Under the pieces are notes generated by a model. That model saw nothing but the letters and a program-made list of their open reading frames with translations. It was not told the origin of the DNA and did no database searches. From Castanea sativa (taxonomy: Eukaryota; Streptophyta; Magnoliopsida; Fagales; Fagaceae), in contig NC_134013.1 in assembly GCF_040712315.1 (NCBI RefSeq), positions 45,721,501 through 45,785,500 on the forward strand: a DNA stretch of 64,000 nt, in the 5' to 3' direction. A program made the translations under genes and the position numbers. Below are positions 56,023 to 64,000 of this stretch, piece after piece (position 1 is the first letter of the stretch; every line of letters starts with the position of its first letter).

Positions 56023-57123
56023 TGTAAGGTTGAAATTTATCAACCATTGTGTTGGCTTTATTCCATGCCAATTTGCTTGTAATTCAGCATTTAGAAACCT
56101 TGTATTTAGGTGGGATTCATGTAAGGGTAGTGTGTGAGAGAGTGTGAAGAAATGTTCAAGAATGTGCAGCAAAGCAAGGACTCGCGGTTGGATCTCGCAG
56201 GTGGCTCGCGACTTGCAAGCCGGCAGATGATGCACACGAGTGAAGCGTGCTGAGATGGTGAATAGTCACGCCAACTGTAGCACTACAGGACAAAATGTCC
56301 AGTCTGGCCATTCTGTTTTCTCACGACTTGAACTCGCGACTCAGTTAAGTTGCGAGGCCAAGCTGCCAACTAGCCCTGTTTGGGAAAATCTGACTCTTTG
56401 CATTCCTTTCTCACCTTAGTATAAATACCCCTTATACCCACGAAATGTAGAGAGCTTCCAGAGAGAATTTTGAGAGAGATACCCTAGAGAAAAACAAGAT
56501 TGACTCATCCACAATCTTCATATAGAGACTCTTCAAATTCCTCTACTTTCTTCCTCTCCATTGTTATATCCTTGAGAGGTACATTACCAAAACCTTTTCT
56601 CACCATACCCATATCTGTGAGAAGGCTGTTTGGTGCTTTGGGAAGTAGTTAAGAAGGGACCAATTTCATATTGGTTGATGCTATGGGTTGTAGCGGAATC
56701 CGGTAAGCTAAAGAAGAAATAGGTTCGGCGCAACCTCGTTAGAGTAGGAGCTTGGAGGGCTTAGGTACACTAGGTAGATTAGGTTTGGAGGGTCTTTTGT
56801 TGTCCATGTATCCCAACTACATTCTTTAGTGGATTATTGACCGCTTGAAGGGCGGCGGAGAGGTTTTACACCGAGGACTTCGGTTTTCTCTTCGATAACA
56901 CATCGCTGTGTTGTCCTTGTGTTTGCATCTCTCTTCCCTTAATCTTTGCCATTTAATTTCTGCTGTGGATGTGATTTTATTTGGTTTAGATTGTGTTATC
57001 AATTCTGTTTTAGCTTATCTACATTTTTCGCATGTACATTGTTTGTTTATAAGCTTGAATTGGTAATTTGTATTTTGGGGATCTAAACGTTCAAGGGTGT
57101 TTTTACATGTTTTGGAACTTTCA
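56023..57123 (+). repeat. Element B3 3' LTR
   Basis: From TGTAAGGTTGAAATTTATC to GTTTTGGAACTTTCA, with TATA box CTTAGTATAAATACCCC near 56413 and CGCGA words at 56180-56350. Only scattered substitutions separate it from the 5' LTR. Confidence 0.9.
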
Positions 57124-57128
57124 AGCAT

Positions 57129-57656
57129 TCCTTAACAACTGGACACTTTGAATTTTATAAATCAATATTCCACATGATAGAATGTCAACACTAACTATTT
57201 AATCTCACACAACCAAACACCGAATGATCTCTCTCTCAATTCTAAAATCAAAATTGGAAATTAAATTTCAGTTTCCCTTAAAGTCCTTAACCATGCAGTC
57301 TCTTACCCCAGTAAAGCAAAACTCATTCAAAACCAAAAAAATAAAAATAAATAAATAAACATAATAATATTCTTCAATTCTTTTGGGGTTTTTTTTATAG
57401 TAAAATATTAATGGCTGGGTCAATATTAATTCCTCAAGTTATTTGTTGGATTCATCTTTACTTGCACAAATTAAAGCTATTAAGTGATTATATTGTTAGG
57501 TGAATTTCAATAGTGTCTTTGAAAAATTAGACTATATTATTTTCTGCATTAAATTTTATTTTATTCTTGTCATTTTATAATTTGATGTTATAGATAATGT
57601 TCATTTCATTTGTAAAATATTTTTTAACTGTAAATGTCACTAGAAATATCAATTTG

Positions 57657-57702
<46 letters not shown>

Positions 57703-57869
57703 ATCTGAATCTGAAATAAGATCTCTTGAAACTTTTACAAAGTATTGAATGAAAATATCACAAATGAATAAAAAATTCATACAATACAGTTAGACAAGAA
57801 TCCAATAATACAATAGAAATATAATAATGTAATAAATCATAATGATAGAATTTAAACCAAGTTTACTTT
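57129..57869. other. Spacer with (AG)n microsatellite
   Basis: AT-rich, no gene. A perfect (GA)n run of about 20 units lies at 57660-57700. Confidence 0.6.
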
Positions 57870-58441
57870 GTCTATGGTTGTCATCCATGGCCAGCACACG
57901 TCCATAAGTAAGAAGCTTAATAGAAGCATCCCAACATGATGAAGACCCATCCATAAGATATAACCTTCCAAGATATGATGGTCGCCCATGACCATCAAGG
58001 TTATGGACGACCAAGAGTAATCTTCTAGAGCTCGCAAGGGAATGGATGACTATACAACACTGGATAAATTTTAGGATAATTCTAGATGAGTTCAACAGAC
58101 TCAATCCACAATCCGTCATTTTGGAATGTGGAAAGATATCCTAGAAATCCGCTCCACTTTTTCTCCACTAACTCCACACATCTCCCATGATGGTAATGGA
58201 TCCGAGCAAGTAGACCCACTTCCAACTCTCTATAAAAGGATCACGTCACATTCACCCAAGGTAGGTTCTTTCATTCACAGTTTCCCATCCTTGTGTTCTA
58301 GAGAGAAAACTAACTTAACCGTCGGAGGGTCCTTGGCTAGGTTACACCGGTCACCTTTGACAGTTCTTTCTTTCTTTTCCGATCCTACAACCATCAACAT
58401 AGCCCAAAGTAATTCAGCCTATTGATTTTCGAGCATCATCA
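57870..58441 (+). repeat. Tat-like Gypsy 5' LTR (start uncertain)
   Basis: The 3' end is set by GAGCATCATCA at 58441, directly before the primer site. A TATA-like CTCTATAAAAGGATC lies at 58230. CCATGACCATCAAGG and GACGACC-type words resemble Tat LTRs. The outer end is not supported; 57870 is a guess. Confidence 0.45.
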
Positions 58442-58443
58442 AT

Positions 58444-58459
58444 TGGCGCCGTTTGTGGG
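58444..58459 (+). promoter_or_regulatory. Gypsy primer-binding site
   Basis: TGGCGCCGTTTGTGGG just after the LTR is the TGGCGCCG-type site used by many plant Tat/Athila elements. Confidence 0.7.
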
Positions 58460-58512
58460 GAGTTAAAGTTTCTAAGTGTTAATTTCTTTGCTTTCCAAGA
58501 TAAAAAGGCTGC

Positions 58513-59960
58513 ATGGTTCGAACTAGGTTGATGGCAACCAGGAGAGTGGAAACACCTCCAGTCAGCCAAACCGTGCACCAGCACCACCATTGACCGTCCA
58601 ACAATAGTTTCAGTCCATGATAGCGGTGATGGCAGAACTAACGCAACGAGACTAGGAGTTAACTAGAGAAGTTAATAGACAACGTCAACAGCGACGTGGC
58701 GAAGAATGGGGGACAAAAGTTAGAGAATGGAGGGGCTAAGAACAATGTTGAAAGAGATCATTCAGAGGTACTATCACTTATAGGGTACCACATTTGGTGA
58801 GAGAGATGGATTAGATGAAAAGAGCCATGGAAGAGATGAAGGACTTTATGAGGAGAGCAAACCATGTGGATGACCTCATTCACAGGACTGACTCTCCCTT
58901 CATTGCCTCTATCACAAGTCACCCTTTGCCCTCTAAGTTCAAAATGTTTACCTTGGACTCATATGATGGAATGCGGGATCCTTGTGATCACATTGCCATG
59001 TTCAAGATGACCATGCATCTCCAAGGTGTTCCAAATGAAATCATGTGTAAGGTCTTTCCTACCACATTGAAAGGCCCGACCAAAGTATGGTTTGGTAAAC
59101 TGCCACCAAATACCATAACTTCGCTCTAGGAGTTAAGTTCTTCGTTAACAACTTTGTTGGAGGCCAGAGGAATAAGCATCCCTCGTCTAGTTTGCTAAGC
59201 ATAGAGCAAGGAGAAAATGAGAGTTTGCTTTCTTTCTTTAGTTGCTTTAGCAGAGAAGCCCTATTGTTGGACAAGATGGACGACAAGATTCTATTGGCAG
59301 CCTTCCATAATGGAGTCAATTCAAATTTGTTCATCCATAAGCTATACAATAAGGAGCCACAAACTATGGCTGAGTTGATACATTCAGCCCAAAGTTTCAT
59401 GAATGTTGAAGGCGCAATTATTGCTAATAAGAAGAAGAAGACTGAACAAGTGGAAAATGGTTATGTACACCATCTGGAGCAGGGTCCTCATCCAAAAAAT
59501 GCCAAAACAGGGGAGAAAAGGGATTGTGACGGTAAGAAGGCAAGGTTGTCCTCAAGAAGATACTCCAACTACACTCCCCTAAATACTCTGCTTGACCAAG
59601 TGCTAATGCAGATCAAAAATGAATTGTCCTTAAAATGGCCTGAGAAGATGAAAGAAGATCCTAGTAAGAGGAATAAAAGCAAGTATTGTCATTTCCACTA
59701 AGATCACGGACACGATACGGATGAGTGTTATGACTCGAAATAGCAAATCGAAATTCTCATTAAGCAAGGAAAATTGAAAAATTTTCTTGGACGAGACTAG
59801 AAGGATGAAAGGCAATCAATGAAAGTTAAAGCAGAAGAACCAGTGCGTCAACCACTTGGAGAAATTAGGGTTTTTTGTAGGGGAATATCAACTGGAAGCT
59901 TGTCCAAAACTAAGAGACTTACTTACGGGTTGTCCAGAATGTCTAATTAACTGGATGACC
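58513..59960 (+). pseudogene. Tat-like Gypsy gag, frameshifted
   Basis: Starts MVRTRLMATRRV (58513) and breaks at a stop near 58593. A second stretch (58815-59129) has PLPSKFKMFTLDSYDGMRDP, DHIAMFKMTMHLQGVPNEIM and FPTTLKGPTKVWFGKLPP, the Ty3/Gypsy Retrotrans_gag core. A third, in another frame (59192-59701), has SLLSFFSCFSREALLLDKMD and ILLAAFHNGVNSNLFIHKL. A knuckle-like YCHFH-stop-DHGHDTDECYD lies at about 59685-59735. Several stops and shifts disable it. Confidence 0.7.
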
Positions 59961-60864
59961 ACCAAGGGCAATTTGGGAAGATGAGCTTGTAATCATTTTT
60001 ATGGACGATGATGCAAAACGACTTCATCATCCTTATGATGATGCGATTTTCATCACTTTGGCAATTGCGAATTACACAACCAGAAGGGTGTTAATAGACA
60101 ATGGGAGTTCAGCGGACATCCTCTACTACCCAGCCTTCTAGCAAATGAGAATTAACAATGAGTTGCTTCGTCCAGTGAATGTGACATTAATTGGATTTGG
60201 AGGAATGAAGGTTCTACCAGTGGGCATAATCTCCTTGTTAGTTGTGATTGGCTCTTACCCACGACAAATAAATAAGGAAATGAATTTCCTCGTTGTAGAC
60301 TACTCATCTTCGTATAATGTCAACATCGGACAACCAACTTTGAACAATTGGAGGGCTGTAATGTCCATCTATCACTTGTCTGTTAAATTCCCAACGGAGT
60401 ATGGCATTGGGGAGGTACAAGGAGATCAACTAGCTGCTACGGAGTGTTATTTAGAAATGTTGGCAATGGACGAGCAGATGCAGACTGTGAACATTGAAGA
60501 GAGAAGAACAGTGGCTCAGCCGATTGAAGCATTAGAAGATGTACAGTTGGACGAGTCTAACCTGGAGAAGTTTACTAGGATCAGAGCAAGCACGGAAGAA
60601 AAGACGAAGCAAAACCTCATCCAATTCCATAAGAAGAGCACATATGTTTTTACTTAAAGTCATGAAGACATGCCTGAGATTGACCCTAGTGTAATTACTC
60701 ATAGTCTAAATGTGTTTCCGTCTTACAAACCTGTCTGATAAGAAAAAGAGAGTATTTGCCCCAAAACGAGAAAATGCCATTAAAGAGGAAGTTCAGAAGG
60801 TGGTAACTGCCGAGTTTGTTCACGAAGTTTACTAACCTGATTGGCTAGCTAATGTTGTAATGGT
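59961..60864 (+). pseudogene. Tat-like Gypsy protease and start of RT, cut by an insertion
   Basis: Protease text RRVLIDNGSSADILYYPAF carries the DNGS active site (about 60087-60140), with a TAG just after it at 60139. The 60145-60657 stretch continues MRINNELLRPVNVTLIGFGG, FLVVDYSSSYNVNIGQPTLN and KFPTEYGIGEVQGDQLAATE, typical of Tat polyproteins. Then SHEDMPEIDPSVITHSLNVF, stops, and in another frame EEVQKVV and DWLANVVMV, the first block of RT. The text ends at 60864 where the Athila-like LTR begins; the rest of pol should lie beyond that element, off the window. Confidence 0.75.
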
Positions 60865-62334
60865 TGATGTGCATTAATAATAGCTTAATTTTGCATATTA
60901 ATATCATTGATAAAAAGCATTATCATGCTTGTTTTGGGTTAATTCATGCATTTTATATTTGGTTTTGGAATAATGCTGAACAATTAATTTTGTGCTTAAT
61001 TGAATTTTATTGTGTGAATTTGTCTTTTGTAGAAGAATGGAATTAAATAAGTGGATTTATGCAAAGAAGAAAGCAAACAGACTTTAATTTTACAAGGGCC
61101 ATGATGAAGTCAAAGAGGACCAACTCAATTAAATTTAAGTCCAATTGGAGCAAGGAATCAAAGGAAATTTGCACCAAAACCAAGTCCAATTTGGATTAGG
61201 ATTCCAGCTTGCACATCAATTAGTATTTTTGGCATACCTTTCGGATTAGATATTCAATCGAGATGATTCAAGTTGGACTAGAAATTTAACTTAAAGGTCT
61301 ACAACTTTGTAGTTATCTAAAAGTCCGAATTCTGATGTTAAATGGGCCAAAATTATCGGTTAAATGAAGCTTAAAAATCTGGGATTTTCTCTAAACGGGA
61401 ATTCAACTTGTAATAGGATTCCTTGACCTATTTAAGGGCTCTTTAGGGCAAAATTCAGGGAGGCTAGTACTAGGGCTGAGATGCAAAAAAGAAAATTGGA
61501 GCAAGAGGTTGTGCCATATGTGGCTTCTCTATAGCGTTTCTCCATGACAACATTGTGACTATTTCTTTCTCTATTTTATTTGTCTAGTTTAATGTTTAGT
61601 ATTTTATTTTTGTGTTTTATTTCAATTACCATGAGTAACTAAATTTATAATTAGGGTTGAGGACGAAACTTTGTTAAGGATTATCAGTAATATATATGAG
61701 ATTTGATTTTCCCACAGTAGTTGTTCTTTAATGATTTAAATTGTTCTTGCTTCATATCAATTGACTAAGATGAGATTCTAGATATGAGTTGAATCATGTT
61801 TTTCTGATGATTTAGGATTTGTCTTAATTAATTGAATGCTTGGTTTATTATTTCTTGATTATAAAATTGGATATCTCTTGTGATTTGTTTGTCAATGGAT
61901 ACAATTGATGATTTGATTTTATACTTAGGAAGCGAAGAAGAGCATGCTTTCGATATTTAAATAGAAGTTTTAAAGATAATATTTTCCATGGTAGCGAGAT
62001 TGATTTCTAGATTATCATGTAGTGATTGGGAAAAATTAATGATCATAAATATATGCTAATATGACTTACAAAGTGGATTCCAAAACCTTAATTCCTTTCT
62101 TTGGCTTAATTACATCTCTTTACTACTTTATATTGTATCTTTGCTTAGTTTAATTATTTGCTTAGTATATTTAATTTCAAACAACCAATTTTTATTAAAC
62201 TAGATTATAATTAATTTGTTTAAGATTTGATTAATTTTCTTATGTTCATTCAAGTCCCTGTGGGTTTGACCTTGTTCTTGGCAAACTATACTTTGGTACG
62301 ATTCGTACACTTGCGAGTACTTTAAAATTTCACA
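60865..62334 (+). repeat. Athila-like 5' LTR
   Basis: About 1.47 kb from TGATGTGCATTAATAATAGC to AAAATTTCACA, AT-rich, with phrases seen in other plant Athila LTRs (TTCCTTGACCTATTTAAGGG near 61420, GGTTTGACCTTGTTCTTGGC near 62263). The length is normal for the group. No gene inside. Confidence 0.7.
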
Positions 62335-62343
62335 AGAAGCTTT

Positions 62344-62360
62344 TGACACCGTTGCCGGGG
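62344..62360 (+). promoter_or_regulatory. Athila-like primer-binding site
   Basis: TGACACCGTTGCCGGGG, against TGGCGCCGTTGCCGGGG in the usual form: two G-to-A changes. Confidence 0.7.
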
Positions 62361-62542
62361 ACTTGGTTAGGAAAATAAATTAGGTCTTAATTGAATTTTT
62401 CCTTCTACTAGTTTTAGTTAAAATTTATTTTTTAAATAGACAAAAAAAAAAAAACAAAAAAGGATGTCTTTGTGCTTGGTGTATGAGAACTTGGATACGT
62501 GATAAAGAAAATTGTCTTGTTAGTTTTAATTATTCATCCACA

Positions 62543-64000
62543 ATGGGAGAAACACGAGATGATTCAAAAACTCTTAGGGAGTTGTTCTCACCCATAACCA
62601 CCAACCCCCCATCTTGCATAGTATTGCTTGCAACCATTGCTGCACATTTTGATTTAAAGACACAGATAATCCATCTACTTCCTACTTTTCATGGATTGGA
62701 TAGAGAAGATCCTTATATGCATGTGAAGGATTTTCTTGAGGTTTGTGCTACTTGTAAGTTCAAGAATTTCACTGATGACTCTGTTCGCTTGCGTTTGTTC
62801 CCTTTTTCCTTGAAGGATAAGGCAAAAGCCTGGCTTAAGTCTTTGTCACCTAGATCTATCACTTTATGGGAACTGTTGGTCATAAAACTCCTCTCTCAAA
62901 TTTTCCCACTGGCCAAGACCAATGCTTTAAGGAGAGAAATTGCAGATTTTTATCAAGATGAACAAATTTTATGAGAGTTGGGAGAGATTTAAGGACTTGA
63001 TCCTAAAGTGTCCTCACCATGGTTTTGAAACATGGAGACTAGTACAATATTTTTATAATGGTTTGACTCAGACAAATCGTAACATGATTGAGTCCATGAA
63101 TGGTGGTGGATTCTTAAGTCTTGTAGATAATGAGGCATACAAATCTCTTAAGAATTTATTTGAAAGTTCACAACAATGGAAATTTTTCAACCGTAGAGAG
63201 AGATCTGCCCCTGTAATTAAGAAAGGAGGATTGTATGAAGTCAGTGAACATTTAGACATAAAAGCTAGGTTGGAAAATCTCACTCATAAGGTTGAAGCTT
63301 TAGCTTTTGGTAGAGGGATGAATTTTGTTAATCAAGTTCAAAGTGAAACATGCTCTATTTGTGTGAGTCCTATGCATATAACACAAATGTGTCCTTCCAC
63401 AGTTGGTTACCCTGATTTTTTATACTGAGCAAATAAATGCACTAAATAATTATGGAAAACCATTTGCTAGTCCATTTTCAGAGACATACAATCCAAATTG
63501 GAGGAACCATCCTAATTTCTCATGGAGGCAAAATCAGCCTTCCACAAATGTAGTTGGAAAACAAGTGCATCAACAAAGTCAATTTCATCCACCTACCCAA
63601 GCATATCCTCCCACTCCTCAATCAACTCCTCAGTTTATGGCACCACCAAGACAACAAACATCTTTGGAGGAGTCTCTCAAAACTTTCATGCAATCAACTA
63701 GCTAAGCCATTCAAGAGATGAAAAGTTCCACTCATTTAAATACTCAAGCTATTTCAAAGTTGGAAAGTCAAGTTGGCCAGTTAACAGCCTAAGTTGATGA
63801 GGGGGAAAAAGGAACATTTCCTAGTCAGCCTGTACCTAACCCAAAAGGGCAGTATGCCATCAATGGTTCTTCTAGTTCTACTCATGCACATGAATCTGTT
63901 CAGCCTATTACTACCCTTCGGTCTAGAAGACAAGTTGATAATCAAGTGAAAATGCTAGAAGTGGAGGATAATGAAAACACTTTGTTAGAGGAAAAAGGAG
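62543..64000 (+). pseudogene. Athila-like gag, frameshifted, truncated by the window
   Basis: ATG 62543 (MGETRDDSKTLRELFSPI) leads to DLKTQIIHLLPTFHGLDRED, KDFLEVCATCKFKNFTDDSV and KDKAKAWLKSLSPRSITLW, the Athila gag core; the frame ends at 62974. It resumes in a second frame (62940-63428) with YESWERFKDLILKCPHHGFE, LVQYFYNGLTQTNRNMIESM and CSICVSPMHITQMC, and in a third (63403 on) with NYGKPFASPFSETYNPNWRN and a P/Q-rich stretch. Stops at 63703 and 63790 follow. ATG 62483 upstream is in frame but less like family starts. Non-functional. Confidence 0.75.

Larger units (their letters stand above)
46170..57123 (+). mobile_element. Element B3: best-preserved pol-less Sirevirus-like element
   Basis: Two 1.1-kb LTRs (46170-47269, 56023-57123), primer site, gag, spacer, CGCGA array, ORF2, extra polypurine tracts, true polypurine tract. 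The target duplication is AGTAT (46165-46169) against AGCAT (57124-57128), one transition. Two solo LTRs (50505-51939, 53324-54532) are nested inside; without them the element is about 8.3 kb. No protease, integrase, RT or RNase H lies between gag and ORF2. LTRs are very alike, so insertion is younger than for A or B2. Confidence 0.9.
60865..64000 (+). mobile_element. Athila-like Gypsy element, 5' part, running off the right edge
   Basis: 5' LTR 60865-62334, primer site, then gag to the window end. It is inserted in the RT of a Tat-like element (five bases before it: ATGGT). Pol and the 3' LTR are outside. Confidence 0.8.

Overview
This is nuclear plant DNA. It is AT-rich and gene-poor, and built almost entirely of plant LTR retrotransposons (Copia/Sirevirus-like, Ty3/Gypsy Tat-like and Athila-like), a caulimovirid-like retroelement, Mutator- and hAT-type non-autonomous elements, a tRNA-derived SINE and many microsatellites. 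The repeats suggest a woody eudicot, possibly of the Fagales, but that is an impression from remembered repeat types and was not tested. I find one credible cellular gene, a small single-coding-exon gene at 19153-19569 (+), predicted to be organelle-targeted with one membrane helix.

Layout. 1-4230 (-): degraded caulimovirid-like retroelement (movement protein, coat/gag-like, zinc knuckle, aspartic protease; RT lies off the left edge), with a tRNA-Met primer site. 4270-9118: fragments of MULE and hAT elements and three Copia-type LTRs; one LTR is split by a foldback MULE with a 9-bp target duplication (7690-8301). 9378-16272: a probable TIR element holding an hAT-like insert (10272-10860, 8-bp duplication) and a complete pol-less LTR element, here called A (10951-16071, duplication TATTC). 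16785-17574: Copia solo LTR. 18690-19830: the gene. 19937-26518: TIR element, MITE, tandem duplications, microsatellites, a 23-G run and a 1.1-kb MULE (25424-26518, 9-bp duplication). 26762-32755 (-): pol-less element B1. 32966-33300: SINE. 33720-43875 (+): pol-less element B2, which split an RNase H-like reading frame and was itself hit by two solo LTRs. 44432-45510 (-): solo LTR of the B group. 46170-57123 (+): pol-less element B3, hit by two more solo LTRs. From about 57870: Tat-like Gypsy element cut at the start of RT by an Athila-like element (60865 onward) that runs off the right edge.

The most interesting theme is a lineage of Sirevirus-like, non-autonomous LTR elements (A, B1, B2, B3 and a solo LTR). 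All four full elements lack pol, and gag stops at the same place in each, just after a conserved VWV-type motif. B2 and B3 add a second ORF of the putative plant transposon protein type. All carry runs of short, CpG-rich, palindrome-prone words (CGCGA/TCGCGAG in the B group, TCGATCGA/CTCGACACCT in A) both inside the LTRs and in the internal leader, plus several GGGGGAG polypurine tracts. They presumably borrowed enzymes from an autonomous Sirevirus elsewhere in the genome.
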